From assembly GCA_015234425.1 (NCBI GenBank), contig JADGNE010000006.1, positions 62,001 to 126,000 on the forward strand: a DNA stretch of 64,000 bases, written 5' to 3'. Of the stretch, positions 50,806 to 60,465 are shown piece by piece (position 1 is the first letter of the stretch; each line of letters starts with the position of its first letter). Made by a program: the position numbers and the translations under genes. The notes beneath the pieces are model-generated. The model saw only the letters and a list, made by a program, of their open reading frames with translations, searched no databases and was not told where the DNA came from. The DNA comes from Devosia sp. (GTDB lineage Bacteria; Pseudomonadota; Alphaproteobacteria; Rhizobiales; Devosiaceae).

Positions 50806-51593
50806 AGAGCCAAAAATTCTGGGCCTGGCTGATCTTCGCCCTCGGCGCGTCCTACTTCCTTATTCCGCTCCTGGCTTCGTTCGAATTCTCGCTCCGCATG
50901 CGCCGCGGCGAATATTCCTTCGACGCTTATGCCTCGGTCTTTTCCGATCCGAAATTCGCGGCGAGCTTCACCTATTCGGTGGTCGTGGGCCTCTGCACCA
51001 TTGTCGTCGGCATTCTGGTCGTCGTGCCCGCCGTCTATTTCGTGCGCCTGCGCATGCCCTGGCTCCGCCCCTTCATGGAGTTCATCACGCTCCTGCCGCT
51101 GGTCATTCCGGCGCTGGTGCTGGTCTATGGCTATATCCGGCTCTATGGCTCGTCCTCGTTCATCCCCTTCACCGGCTCGGTGCTGGGCACGGATATTCTG
51201 CTCACCTGCGCCTATGTCACCCTCGCCCTGCCCTATATGTACCGGGCCGTGGACAATGGCATGCGCACCATCGACATCGGCACTCTCACCGAGGCCGCCC
51301 AGATCATGGGCGCCAATCAGCTGCAGATCATCTGGCAGATCATCCTGCCGAACATCCTCGTGGCCATCCTCTCCGGCGCCTTCCTGACCTTCGCCATCGT
51401 CATCGGCGAGTTCACCATTGCGAGCCTGCTCAATCGCCCTGCCTTCGGCCCCTACCTCGTTAATATCGGCACCAACCGGGCCTATGAGCCCGCCGCACTC
51501 GCCATGATCTCCTTCCTCATCACCTGGGGCGCCATGGGCATGATCAATGTGCTCGGCCGTTTTGCCCCCCGCACCTCCGTCCGGACCGATTGA
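50802..51593 (+). CDS. ABC transporter permease (polyamine/iron/phosphonate type)
   Basis: 263 residues with six helices. The EAA loop reads LTEAAQIMGANQLQIIWQII. ATG at 50802 overlaps the preceding stop by four bases. The gene is followed immediately by the ATPase gene, so the four genes form one transcript. It pairs with the previous permease in the membrane. Confidence 0.9.
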   Translation: MKSQKFWAWLIFALGASYFLIPLLASFEFSLRMRRGEYSFDAYASVFSDPKFAASFTYSVVVGLCTIVVGILVVVPAVYFVRLRMPWLRPFMEFITLLPLVIPALVLVYGYIRLYGSSSFIPFTGSVLGTDILLTCAYVTLALPYMYRAVDNGMRTIDIGTLTEAAQIMGANQLQIIWQIILPNILVAILSGAFLTFAIVIGEFTIASLLNRPAFGPYLVNIGTNRAYEPAALAMISFLITWGAMGMINVLGRFAPRTSVRTD

Positions 51594-51595
51594 CC

Positions 51596-52597
51596 ATGAC
51601 CGCTTTTCTCGAAGTCAAAAATCTCGTCAAAAGCTTCGGCGCCACCACCGTGGTCAAGAGTGTCAACTTCGCCTTCGACAAGGGCGAGTTCATCTCGCTC
51701 CTCGGCCCCTCCGGCTGCGGCAAGACCACGATACTGCGCATGATCGCCGGGTTCGAAACCCCGTCCTCCGGCACCATTCTCGTCGAAGGTCAGGACATCA
51801 CGCATTTGAAGCCCAACCAGCGCCAGCTCGGCATGGTCTTCCAGGCCTATGCGCTGTTCCCCAATCTCAATGTCGGCGACAACATCGGCTTCGGCCTCAA
51901 GATCGCCGGCATGCCGGCAGAACAGCGTCGCGCCCGCGTCGAGGAAATGCTCAAGCTCATCGGTCTCTCCGGCTACGAGAAACGCTTCCCCTATGAAATG
52001 AGTGGCGGCCAGCAGCAGCGCGTCGCCCTCGCCCGCGCCATCGCGCCCCGCCCGCGCCTCCTGCTGCTCGACGAACCGCTTTCGGCGCTCGACGCCAAGA
52101 TCCGCGTGTCGCTGCGCGAGGAGATCCGCGCCATCCAGCGCGATCTGGGCATCACCACCCTCTTCGTCACCCACGATCAGGAAGAGGCCCTCTCCATTTC
52201 CGACCGTGTCGTCGTGATGAACGCGGGCAATATCGAACAGCTCGGCACGCCGCACGAGGTCTATAACCGCCCGAAGACCCGCTTCGTCGCCACCTTTGTC
52301 GGCCAGCTCAATACCGTACCCGCCACCCTCGTCGATGCGGCTGCCCCCGGCGACGAGCTGCGCGCCATTCGTCCGGAAATGCTCTCGCTGTCGCCCCGAT
52401 CCGGAACCGACACCACGCTCTCGGGCACGGTAGATGACGTCCACTTCCTCGGCTCGGTCGTGCGCCTGCGCATCGATGTCGGCGGCACCGCCCTCAGCGT
52501 CGATACATTCAACGATCAGGCTTCAGCCCCACCCCAGCGCGGCGACACCGTAACGCTCCATCTCGCCGCCAAGGACCTCCTCGCCCTCGCCGACTAG
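51596..52597 (+). CDS. ABC transporter ATP-binding protein (PotA/FbpC type)
   Basis: 333 residues. Walker A is LGPSGCGKTTILRMIAG, signature MSGGQQQRVALARA, Walker B LLLLDEPLSALDAK, switch His in VTHDQEEALS. A short C-terminal TOBE-like domain (AIRPEMLSLSPRSG) follows. ATG at 51596 is chosen; a TTG two codons earlier overlaps the permease stop and would give coupled translation. It powers the importer of unknown substrate. Confidence 0.9.
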   Translation: MTAFLEVKNLVKSFGATTVVKSVNFAFDKGEFISLLGPSGCGKTTILRMIAGFETPSSGTILVEGQDITHLKPNQRQLGMVFQAYALFPNLNVGDNIGFGLKIAGMPAEQRRARVEEMLKLIGLSGYEKRFPYEMSGGQQQRVALARAIAPRPRLLLLDEPLSALDAKIRVSLREEIRAIQRDLGITTLFVTHDQEEALSISDRVVVMNAGNIEQLGTPHEVYNRPKTRFVATFVGQLNTVPATLVDAAAPGDELRAIRPEMLSLSPRSGTDTTLSGTVDDVHFLGSVVRLRIDVGGTALSVDTFNDQASAPPQRGDTVTLHLAAKDLLALAD

Positions 52598-52723
52598 GAG
52601 CGCACAGCTTTTATGAGCGCAAACTGCGGCTGGACCACGCTTTCCCGGCCCCGCCGCATATTTGCCGTTTGACCCCGTCAGAATGCCGGACCATCCTGCG
52701 CCGAACGAGAACCGGAGTCGCTC

Positions 52724-53557
52724 ATGCAAAGCCCATTCGTCACCACCGACTGGCTGGCCCAAAACCTTGCCGATCCAAGCGTGGTGGTTGTGGATGCCAG
52801 CTGGCACCTGCCGAACGCGGCCCGCAATGCCCAGGCCGAATATCTCGACGGACACATTCCGGGCGCCGTATTCTTCGACATCGACGGCATCGCCGATACC
52901 TCGAGCGATCTGCCGCACATGTTGCCCTCGCCCGACGATTTCTCGCGCATGGTCGGGGCGCTGGGGATCAGCGATACTGACACCATCGTCATCTATGACG
53001 AGCTCGGTCTCTTCAGCGCGCCGCGCGTCTGGTGGACCTTCCGCAGCTTCGGCGCGAAAAATGTCTTCATCCTCGAAGGCGGCGGCCCCAAATGGCGCAG
53101 CGAGCGCCGCCCGCTCGAAACCGGTCTCGTCGCCCGCACCAAGGCAAGCTTCGAGGCGCATTTCAACGCCGACCTGGTCGTTGATTTCGACACGGTAGAC
53201 GCCCGCAGCAAGGATGGTGCCGCCCAGATTCTGGACGCCCGTCCGGCGCCGCGCTTTCATGCCGAAGTGCCCGAGCCCCGTGCAGGCCTGCGCGCCGGGC
53301 ACATCCCGAACAGCCGAAACATCCCGATTTCCCTCCTCTCCGAGGGCGGCAAGATGCGCCCGGTCGAGCAGCTGCAGGCGCTGTTTGCCGATCGCGGCGT
53401 CGACCTCTCCAAGCCCATCGTCACCTCTTGCGGCTCAGGCGTCACCGCCTCGACGCTCGCCATGGCGCTCACCCTCGCCGGCGCAAAATCCGTCGCTATT
53501 TATGACGGCTCCTGGGCCGAATGGGGCTCCCGCCCCGACGCCGAAGTCGAAAGCTAA
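52724..53557 (+). CDS. sseA: 3-mercaptopyruvate sulfurtransferase
   Basis: 277 residues with two tandem rhodanese domains. The first contains VVDASWHLPNAARNAQAEYL and GHIPGAVFFDIDGIAD. The second holds the catalytic cysteine in TSCGSGVTAS, the CGSGVTA loop that distinguishes 3-mercaptopyruvate sulfurtransferase from thiosulfate sulfurtransferase. It moves sulfur from 3-mercaptopyruvate to a thiol acceptor. It is separated from the ABC ATPase gene by 126 bases and probably has its own promoter. Confidence 0.92.
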   Translation: MQSPFVTTDWLAQNLADPSVVVVDASWHLPNAARNAQAEYLDGHIPGAVFFDIDGIADTSSDLPHMLPSPDDFSRMVGALGISDTDTIVIYDELGLFSAPRVWWTFRSFGAKNVFILEGGGPKWRSERRPLETGLVARTKASFEAHFNADLVVDFDTVDARSKDGAAQILDARPAPRFHAEVPEPRAGLRAGHIPNSRNIPISLLSEGGKMRPVEQLQALFADRGVDLSKPIVTSCGSGVTASTLAMALTLAGAKSVAIYDGSWAEWGSRPDAEVES

Positions 53558-53577
53558 TCGCGCCCCACGCACTGCGC

Positions 53578-53672
53578 CTCTCCTCCCCCTGCCCAGGGGA
53601 GGCCGGGAGGGGATGCCCTCCCCAAACGCGATCGGCTCCCTCCCCTCGATGGGGAGGGCTGGGGTGGGGTGA
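53578..53672. repeat. palindromic intergenic repeats after sseA
   Basis: Units CTCCTCCCCCTGCCCAGGGG (about 53580) and CCCTCCCCTCGATGGGGAGG (about 53638), with GGGAGGGGATGCC and GCTGGGGTGGGGTGAC tails. The rest of the 296-base gap to the RND adaptor gene holds an AT-richer run near 53760-53850 that should contain its promoter. Confidence 0.75.
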
Positions 53673-53853
53673 CCCACACGCTCGGCCATAGGGAATCCTC
53701 CCGCCCCCGGCCCATCCTGTCACTCCCCCAACCAAACCCTTAGCCGCCCCGCAAATCCCCCCCTACGAAACAATTACGCGATTGTAATGCCCAAGCGGCC
53801 GCCGGCCCTGCTATGGTCGCGCCATTGTTTTCAGCATACCTCGTAGGTCTGGT

Positions 53854-55068
53854 TTGATCCGGCAGCTTCTCGTCTCTCTCGTCATCCTCCTTGCTGCGGC
53901 CTATGCCTGGCTTTATTTCGTCCCTAGCGCACCCCAGACGGTCGCGTCCTGGGGCATTTCCATTCCGTTTGCCCCCTCCGTCGCTGAAGCAGCGGCCCCA
54001 GGCGCCGGCGCACCGCGCGGCCCCGCCGGAGCCCAGGGGGGACCTCCTGCTGCCGGTGCCCCAGGCGGCGGTCGCCCCGGCGGCTTCGGTGGCCGCACCA
54101 CCAATGTCATCACCAGCGCGGTAAAACTGGCCACCATCAACGACACCCTCTCCTCCATTGGCGAGGGCACGCCCGTCCGTTCGGTCACCGTTACCGCCCC
54201 TGCCGGTGGCGAGCTTGCCGAAATCCTCGTCCGTCCGGGCCAGCGCGTCGAAGCCGGCACAATCATCGCCCGCTTCGATGATGCCGCCGAACAGATCGAT
54301 TATGAGCGCGCCCTGCTTGCCGCCAAGGACGCCCGCTCCGCTCTCGCCCGCACCTCCGGCCTCGCCAGTTCCAATGTCGTCGCCAACACGGCGGTTTCCG
54401 CCGCCCAGCTGGCCGCGTCCAATGCCGAGCTCGCCCTGCGCAATGCCGAAATGGCCCTCGAGCGTCGCACCATCACCAGCCCCATCGCCGGCACGATCGG
54501 CCTGATCCGAGTCTCGCCAGGCAATTTCGTTTCCGCCCAGACCGCGATCACCACGATCGACGACACCTCCTCCATCCTCATCGATTTCTGGGTGCCCGAG
54601 CGCTACGCCGCCCAGATCGAGCCGGGCATGCCCGTGGCTGTCTCCGCAATCGCCCTGCCGGGCCGCAGCTTCACCGGTGATGTCTCGGCGGTCGACAGCC
54701 GCATCGATCCGGCCAGCCGCACGCTTCAGGTCCAGGCCGAGATCCCCAATCCCGACACTCTCCTGCGTTCGGGCATGAGCTTTACCGTCGCGCTCACCTT
54801 CGCTGGCGAAACCTTCCCCGCCGTCAATCCGCTCTCCATTCTGTGGTCGGCGGAAGGCTCCTACGTCTGGAAATATCAGGACGGCAAGGCCACCAAGGTC
54901 ATGGCTGAAATCGTCCAGCGCAACAGCGACGGCGTGCTGGTGCGCGGCGACCTCAACGAGGGCGATCCGATCATCACCGAGGGTATCCTGCAGCTCAGCG
55001 AAGGCGCCAACGTCAATCTTCTCGATGGACCCGATGGCAGCGGGGCCGCCGCCCCAGCGACGAACTGA
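53854..55068 (+). CDS. RND efflux periplasmic adaptor subunit
   Basis: 404 residues. A single N-terminal hydrophobic segment anchors it to the inner membrane. An unusual Pro/Gly/Ala-rich stretch at about residues 48-80 (GAGAPRGPAGAQGG and following) links it to the conserved lipoyl/hairpin domains. Adaptor hallmarks are TAPAGGELAEILVRPGQRVE and the hairpin return RTITSPIAGTIGLIRVSPGN. The start is TTG at 53854, with TAGGTC upstream. It precedes the pump gene by 14 bases. Confidence 0.9.
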   Translation: MIRQLLVSLVILLAAAYAWLYFVPSAPQTVASWGISIPFAPSVAEAAAPGAGAPRGPAGAQGGPPAAGAPGGGRPGGFGGRTTNVITSAVKLATINDTLSSIGEGTPVRSVTVTAPAGGELAEILVRPGQRVEAGTIIARFDDAAEQIDYERALLAAKDARSALARTSGLASSNVVANTAVSAAQLAASNAELALRNAEMALERRTITSPIAGTIGLIRVSPGNFVSAQTAITTIDDTSSILIDFWVPERYAAQIEPGMPVAVSAIALPGRSFTGDVSAVDSRIDPASRTLQVQAEIPNPDTLLRSGMSFTVALTFAGETFPAVNPLSILWSAEGSYVWKYQDGKATKVMAEIVQRNSDGVLVRGDLNEGDPIITEGILQLSEGANVNLLDGPDGSGAAAPATN

Positions 55069-55082
55069 GAGGGACGCCAGCC

Positions 55083-58000
55083 ATGTCGATTGCCAGCAAG
55101 AACGAAAATGGCGGCTCGCTCGCCGCTCTCTTCGTCCGCCGCCCGGTTCTTGCCATCGTCATCAATGCGATGATCGTGGTGGCAGGTCTTGCCGCCCTGC
55201 TCGGCATTGAGGTCCGCGAACTACCGCGCGTCGAAAGCCCGGTCCTGTCCATTTCGACAAGCTTCTCCGGCGCCGCTGCCGAAACCGTCGACCGCGAGAT
55301 CACCGCCGTGGTCGAAGGCGCTGTCGCCCGCGTGCAGGGCGTCACCTCCATTTCCTCGTCCTCATCGGTCGGCAACAGCCGCGTCACGCTGGAATTCTCC
55401 GAAAGCACCAATCTAGACGTCGCCACCTCTGACGTCCGCGACGCCCTGAGCCGCGTCACCCGGAGCCTGCCGGAGGACGCCAGCGAGCCGATGATCTTCA
55501 AGGCCGACAGCGACGCCCAGGCCGTCATGCAATTGTCCGTCACCTCGGACAGCTTAACCGTCGCCCAGCTCAGCGAAATCGTCGACGGCATCATTTCCGA
55601 GCGCCTCAGCGCCGTCGAAGGCGTTGCTGAAGTCCAGATCTATGGCACGCGCAGCACCGCCTTCGAGGTCGATATCGACCCGATCAAGCTGGCCAGCCGC
55701 GGCCTCACCGTTGCCGACGTGCGCAATGCGCTTTCCACCATTGCCTTCGACGCCCCTGCCGGCTCGATCAACGGCCCCAACCAGAACATTTCCGTTCGCG
55801 CCATTTCCGAAATCACCGATCCGGCTGATTTCGAAGCCATCATCATTCGCGACCGCACCCGCCTCGGCGACGTTGCCACGGTGGTGTTCGACGCCGCGGC
55901 CAGCACCTCGGCCATCCGTTCCGATGGCAAGCCGGGCATCGGGCTCGGCATTGTGCGTCAGGCCCAGTCCAACGCCGTCTCGATCTCCCACGCCGTCCAC
56001 GCCGCCGTCGAAAGCCTCAATCAGACCCTGCCCCCGGGCGTGACCCTGAAAGTGTCGAGCGACGAGGCGGTCTTCATCGAAGGCGCGCTGCACGAGGTGG
56101 AGATCGCGCTTATCGCGGCCCTCGTCATCGTTATCGCCATCGTCTACCTCTTCCTGCTCGATTGGCGCGCCATCATCGTGCCGGCCATCTCCATGCCCAT
56201 CGCCCTGCTCGGCGCCGTTGCGGGCATGTATGTGGCCGGCTTCTCGCTCAATATCATCACTCTCTTGGCGCTGGTTCTCGCCACCGGCCTCGTCGTCGAC
56301 GACGCTATCGTGGTTCTTGAAAACATCGTGCGCCGCAAGGGCATGGGTGCCGGTCCCCGCGCCGCCGCCGTGCTCGGCACCAAGGAAGTGTTCTTCGCCG
56401 TCGTCGCCACCACGCTGACGCTTGCGGCCGTCTTTGTGCCGCTGTCCTTCCTTGATGGTCAGACGGGGCGCCTCTTCCGCGAGTTCGGCTTCACTCTCGC
56501 CATCGCCGTTCTGCTCTCTTCGGTGGTTGCGCTCTCCATGGGCCCCATGGTCGCCTCGCGCCTCCTCAAATCCGAAACCAAAACCCATGGCGGCGGGCCC
56601 TTCGCAGCCGTCGGCAAACTCTTTTCAGGCCTTTATCGCTCGACCCTCAGCCTGTCCCTCCGCAATCCGCTGGTGGTCATCGTCGTCTCGATGATCTTTG
56701 CCGCCTCGGCCGTCTATGTCTGGGGCAATATCCGCCAGGAAATCACGCCGCCCGAAGATCGCTCACAGATCTCGCTGCGCGTCTCGGCGCCAAACACCGT
56801 CAGCCTCGACTTCGTCCGGACCCGCCTCGGCCAGGTCGAATCCATGCTCCAGCCCTATGTCGAGAGCGGCGAGGTGGCATCCATCTTCGTCATTTCCGGC
56901 TGGGGCAGCGGCGGCTTCCTCACCCTCACCCTTGCGCCCTGGGGCGAACGTGAACGCAGCCAGCAGCAGATCGCCTCGGAAATCACCGGCCTCATGGCCC
57001 AGGTCCCCGGCGTGCGTGCCTTTGTCAGCCAGGGCAATAGCCTGGGCATTCGTGGCGGTGGCTCGGGTCTGCAGTTTGCCGTCGCCGGTTCGGACTATAC
57101 CGTTCTGGCCGACACGGCCCAAACCATCGCCGACGCCCTTGAAGAGGACGGTGGCTTTGGCCGCGTCAGTGTCAATTTCGATACCAGCCAGCCACAGCTG
57201 ACCCTCACCGTTGATCGCGCCCGCGCCTCCGCACTCGGCATCGACATCAATGGCCTCGCTACCACCATGCAGGCCATGATCGATGGCGCCAATGTCGGCT
57301 CCATCTTCATCAACGACCAGAGCTATTCGGTTCGCATGGTCTCCACCACCAACCCGGTGAATGACCCGCGCGACCTCGAAACCCTGTTCGTGCGCACCGG
57401 CGACGGCCGCTATGTGCCGATGTCGACCATTGCGACCCTCACCGAGGCCGCGGTGCCGCCCTCGCTCCGCCGCGAGGAACAGCGTCGTGCCGTCACCGTC
57501 TCGGCCAGCCTCGAAGATGGTCTGGCGCTCGGTGACGCCTATAACCGCCTCCTCGAAGTCGCCACCCCGCTCCTGCCCGAAGGCACCTCGATCCTGCCAA
57601 TGGCCGAAGCCAAGACGCTGGGCGCCGCCAACAACGCGCTCTTCCTCACCTTCGGCTTTGCGCTGATCATCATCCTTCTGGTGCTCGCCGCCCAGTTCGA
57701 GAGTTTCTGGAGCGCCATCATCGTCATGGCTACCGTGCCCTTCGGTCTGGCGGCAGGTGTCTGGGCGATCCTGCTCACCGGCGGGAGTCTGAACATCTTC
57801 AGCCAGATCGGGCTTGTGCTCGTCGTCGGCATCATGGCCAAGAACGGCATCCTCATCGTCGAATTTGCCAATCAGCTGCGCGATCGGGGCATGCCGGTGA
57901 GCGAGGCCATCGAACAGGCCTCCAACATCCGTCTCCGCCCCGTGATCATGACCATGATCGCCACCATCCTCGGCGGCCTGCCGCTGGTGCTGGCCTCTGG

Positions 58001-58229
58001 TGCCGGCGCCGAAGCCCGCGCGGCACTCGGCTGGGTCATCGTTGGCGGCCTGTCCTTCGCGGCCATTGCCACGCTTTACCTGACCCCGGTGGCCTATCTG
58101 CTCCTTGCCCGCTTCTCCAAGCCCAAAGCCCACGAGGAAGCCCGCCTCGAGCGTGAACTCGACGCTGCGGAAACCGCGACCGGCCCTGACCCGGATCTGC
58201 CGACAGCCACGCCCGCCCCGGCGGAATAG
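55083..58229 (+). CDS. RND family efflux pump, HAE1-like
   Basis: 1048 residues with the twelve-helix RND layout and two large periplasmic domains. The fourth helix carries the proton-relay pair of aspartates in ATGLVVDDAIVVLENIVRR. The N-terminal periplasmic porter begins ELPRVESPVLSISTSFSGAA. The C-terminus is acidic and Pro/Ala-rich. It should export hydrophobic compounds with the adaptor encoded just before it. No TolC-type outer-membrane channel is adjacent, so one must come from elsewhere. A terminator follows. Confidence 0.93.
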   Translation: MSIASKNENGGSLAALFVRRPVLAIVINAMIVVAGLAALLGIEVRELPRVESPVLSISTSFSGAAAETVDREITAVVEGAVARVQGVTSISSSSSVGNSRVTLEFSESTNLDVATSDVRDALSRVTRSLPEDASEPMIFKADSDAQAVMQLSVTSDSLTVAQLSEIVDGIISERLSAVEGVAEVQIYGTRSTAFEVDIDPIKLASRGLTVADVRNALSTIAFDAPAGSINGPNQNISVRAISEITDPADFEAIIIRDRTRLGDVATVVFDAAASTSAIRSDGKPGIGLGIVRQAQSNAVSISHAVHAAVESLNQTLPPGVTLKVSSDEAVFIEGALHEVEIALIAALVIVIAIVYLFLLDWRAIIVPAISMPIALLGAVAGMYVAGFSLNIITLLALVLATGLVVDDAIVVLENIVRRKGMGAGPRAAAVLGTKEVFFAVVATTLTLAAVFVPLSFLDGQTGRLFREFGFTLAIAVLLSSVVALSMGPMVASRLLKSETKTHGGGPFAAVGKLFSGLYRSTLSLSLRNPLVVIVVSMIFAASAVYVWGNIRQEITPPEDRSQISLRVSAPNTVSLDFVRTRLGQVESMLQPYVESGEVASIFVISGWGSGGFLTLTLAPWGERERSQQQIASEITGLMAQVPGVRAFVSQGNSLGIRGGGSGLQFAVAGSDYTVLADTAQTIADALEEDGGFGRVSVNFDTSQPQLTLTVDRARASALGIDINGLATTMQAMIDGANVGSIFINDQSYSVRMVSTTNPVNDPRDLETLFVRTGDGRYVPMSTIATLTEAAVPPSLRREEQRRAVTVSASLEDGLALGDAYNRLLEVATPLLPEGTSILPMAEAKTLGAANNALFLTFGFALIIILLVLAAQFESFWSAIIVMATVPFGLAAGVWAILLTGGSLNIFSQIGLVLVVGIMAKNGILIVEFANQLRDRGMPVSEAIEQASNIRLRPVIMTMIATILGGLPLVLASGAGAEARAALGWVIVGGLSFAAIATLYLTPVAYLLLARFSKPKAHEEARLERELDAAETATGPDPDLPTATPAPAE

Positions 58230-58238
58230 CCTTGCCAT

Positions 58239-58276
58239 CCGGGCGCACATGGGAAACCCTGTGCGCCCGGCTTTTT
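58239..58276 (+). terminator. intrinsic terminator of the RND operon
   Basis: CCGGGCGCACA and TGTGCGCCCGG form a perfect 11-bp stem with a ten-base loop, followed by CTTTTT. Confidence 0.9.
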
Positions 58277-58290
58277 GGGAGGGTTTGAAA

Positions 58291-58671
58291 ATGCACCACG
58301 GGTCCTGCCTTTGCGGCAAAGTCCGCTTCTCCGTCGCCGGAGACCTTTCCCCGCCCACCGCCTGCCACTGCACCAAGTGCCGCAAGCAGACCGGCCATTA
58401 TGAAGCGGGCACCGATGTTCTCAGATCCGAGGTGACCATCACCGGCGAGGACGAGGTGCGCTGGTATCAATCCTCCGAACATGTCCGCCGCGGCTTCTGC
58501 GGCACTTGCGGCTCCGCGCTTTTCTTCGATCCCATCGGCCGGGACTGGATCGGCATCTTCATGGGCGCCTTCGATGGCCCCACCCACACCAAGCTGGCGC
58601 TGCATATCTTCGTCGCCGACAAGGGCGATTATTACGACATCGCCGACGGCGTTCCGCAGAACCTGCAATAG
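58291..58671 (+). CDS. GFA (CENP-V type) zinc-binding family protein
   Basis: 126 residues. Three conserved cysteine clusters bind zinc: SCLCGKVRF, CHCTKCRKQTG and FCGTCGSALFF. The family includes glutathione-dependent formaldehyde-activating enzyme, but most members have no tested reaction. ATG at 58291 follows GGGAGGG. It begins 20 bases after the RND terminator and is close to the VOC gene on the same strand. Both may form a small detoxification-type unit. Confidence 0.88.
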   Translation: MHHGSCLCGKVRFSVAGDLSPPTACHCTKCRKQTGHYEAGTDVLRSEVTITGEDEVRWYQSSEHVRRGFCGTCGSALFFDPIGRDWIGIFMGAFDGPTHTKLALHIFVADKGDYYDIADGVPQNLQ

Positions 58672-58728
58672 CGCCGCGCCGGAACCAGTCGGAAGAGCGC
58701 TCGTTTCTGCTGCCAAGGAGTTTTAGCC

Positions 58729-59133
58729 ATGCTCGATCATACCGGCATCGTCGTCACCGATCTCGCCAGCGCCCGCCGCTTTTATGACGCCATCGCGGCC
58801 GCGCTCGACCTCCAGACCATTTCCAACAGCGAGCAGTCCTTCCTCTTCGGCAAAAGCGCCGCCGAGCCCATCCCCTATCTCTGGATCGGCACGCTGCGCC
58901 CCAGCTACTGGACCGAAGGCTCCCGCGCCGGCATCAACCAGATGCATATCGCCTTCCAGGCCCGGGACAAGGCCATGGTCCACGCCTTTTACGAGGCCGC
59001 CCTCGCCAATGGCGGCACCGACCATGGCGCCCCCGGCCCCCGCGAAGGCGCCGGGGACTATTATGGCGCCTTCGTTCTCGATCCCGACGGCAATAACATC
59101 GAGGCCTGCTGCCGCGGCGAAGCGGCCAAATAA
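58729..59133 (+). CDS. VOC superfamily (glyoxalase/bleomycin resistance-like) protein
   Basis: 134 residues with two beta-alpha-beta-beta-beta halves. Metal-ligand candidates are His in MLDHTGIVV, His in NQMHIAFQ and Glu in GNNIEACCRG. Members isomerise or dioxygenate small molecules or sequester antibiotics; this one's substrate is unknown. It has AAGGAG upstream of the ATG. It is followed by a terminator serving the convergent monosaccharide permease gene. Confidence 0.88.
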   Translation: MLDHTGIVVTDLASARRFYDAIAAALDLQTISNSEQSFLFGKSAAEPIPYLWIGTLRPSYWTEGSRAGINQMHIAFQARDKAMVHAFYEAALANGGTDHGAPGPREGAGDYYGAFVLDPDGNNIEACCRGEAAK

Positions 59134-59165
59134 AAAAAAGGCCGCCGGATCGCTCCGACGGCCTT
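59132..59165 (-). terminator. terminator of the monosaccharide transporter operon
   Basis: GGCCGCCGGA and TCCGACGGCC form a 10-bp stem (one mismatch in DNA, a G-U pair in the minus-strand RNA), with an eight-A run at 59132-59139 that becomes a U-run for the minus-strand transcript. Confidence 0.8.
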
Positions 59166-59190
59166 CGCCTATACCTGCGTCCACAGGATC

Positions 59191-60465
59191 TCAGGCTGAA
59201 CGGTTCTTGTTGTAGAGATCGAAGAACACGGCGGCGAGCAGCACCACGCCCTTGATCATCTGCTGCCAGTCGATGTTGACGCCCATGATCGACATGCCGT
59301 TGTTCATCACACCCATGATGAAGGCGCCGATCACTGCGCCGGCCACCTGGCCAACACCACCCAGCGCCGAGGCGCCGCCGATGAACACGGCCGCGATCAC
59401 GTCGAGCTCCAGCCCCTGCCCGGCCTTCGGCGTCGCCGAATTGAGGCGCGCCGCATAGATCATGCCGGCGAGCGCGGCCAGCGCCCCCATGATGGCGAAG
59501 ATATAGAACGTCGTCCGCTCGGTCTTGATGCCTGAGAGCGAGGCAGCCTTGAGATTGCCACCCAGCGCATAAATGCGGCGGCCGAAGGTCATGCGCTTGG
59601 TCAGGAACACAAAGCCCGCGATCAGAATGCCCATCACCACCAGCACATTGGGCAGGCCGCGATAGGACGCAAGCATATAGGCAAAGAACAGCACCATTGC
59701 GGTGATAACGACGTTCTTGATCACGAAGAGGCTGAACGGCTCGACGGCATAGCCGCGGGCCATGCGACGGCTGCGGGTGCGGATCGAGAAGAACACCATG
59801 CCGACAATGGCGAGGATTGCGATCACCATGGTCGTCGTGTGCAACGCCACCGGCTTGCCGTTCTCCGCCAGGATCGGCAGCACGGTCGGCCCGATCAGGT
59901 CCGGAATGAAGCCTGCCGACAACATCTGGAATTCGGCCGGGAACGGACCAACCGACTTGCCGGCCAGAATGGCCAGCGACAGGCCCTTGAAGATCAGCAT
60001 GCCTGCCAGCGTCACGATGAAGGCCGGCACCCGGTGATAGGCGATGATATAGCCCTGCGCTGCGCCGATGGCTGCCCCGGCCACCAGACATATTGCCCCT
60101 GCAACGATGGGATTGGCCAGAAACGCCAGCTCTGGTGGGAATTTCCATCCCACCATCAACATGGCCGCCAGAGCGCCGACGAAACCGGACACCGAGCCGA
60201 CCGACAGATCGATATGACCGGCCACAATGACCAGCAACATGCCCAGCGCCATCACGATGATATAGCTGTTCTGCAGGATGATATTGGTCAGGTTCACCGG
60301 CTTGAACAGCACGCCATTGGTGAAATACTGGAAGAACAGCATGATCAGGATCAGCGCCAGCAGCAGGCCGTAATCGCGCATATTGGCGCGCAGTGCGCCG
60401 ACCAGGCTCAGTTCCTGGCTTTGCGCAGGCTCGCCAGTCACTTCGGGTGCAGTTTGCGTGGTCAT
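59191..60465 (-). CDS. gguB: multiple-monosaccharide ABC transporter permease
   Basis: 424 residues with about ten to eleven transmembrane helices of the XylH/GguB branch of BPD_transp_2. A basic-poor N-terminal cytoplasmic stretch precedes the first helix ([20 protein letters not shown]). Conserved signatures are [19 protein letters not shown] and [18 protein letters not shown]. It imports arabinose, glucose, galactose, xylose or fucose in Agrobacterium. Its start overlaps the ATPase stop by four bases (60462-60465). PGAP-style naming is MmsB; the symbol is from Agrobacterium. Confidence 0.9.
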   Translation of the reverse strand: MTTQTAPEVTGEPAQSQELSLVGALRANMRDYGLLLALILIMLFFQYFTNGVLFKPVNLTNIILQNSYIIVMALGMLLVIVAGHIDLSVGSVSGFVGALAAMLMVGWKFPPELAFLANPIVAGAICLVAGAAIGAAQGYIIAYHRVPAFIVTLAGMLIFKGLSLAILAGKSVGPFPAEFQMLSAGFIPDLIGPTVLPILAENGKPVALHTTTMVIAILAIVGMVFFSIRTRSRRMARGYAVEPFSLFVIKNVVITAMVLFFAYMLASYRGLPNVLVVMGILIAGFVFLTKRMTFGRRIYALGGNLKAASLSGIKTERTTFYIFAIMGALAALAGMIYAARLNSATPKAGQGLELDVIAAVFIGGASALGGVGQVAGAVIGAFIMGVMNNGMSIMGVNIDWQQMIKGVVLLAAVFFDLYNKNRSA

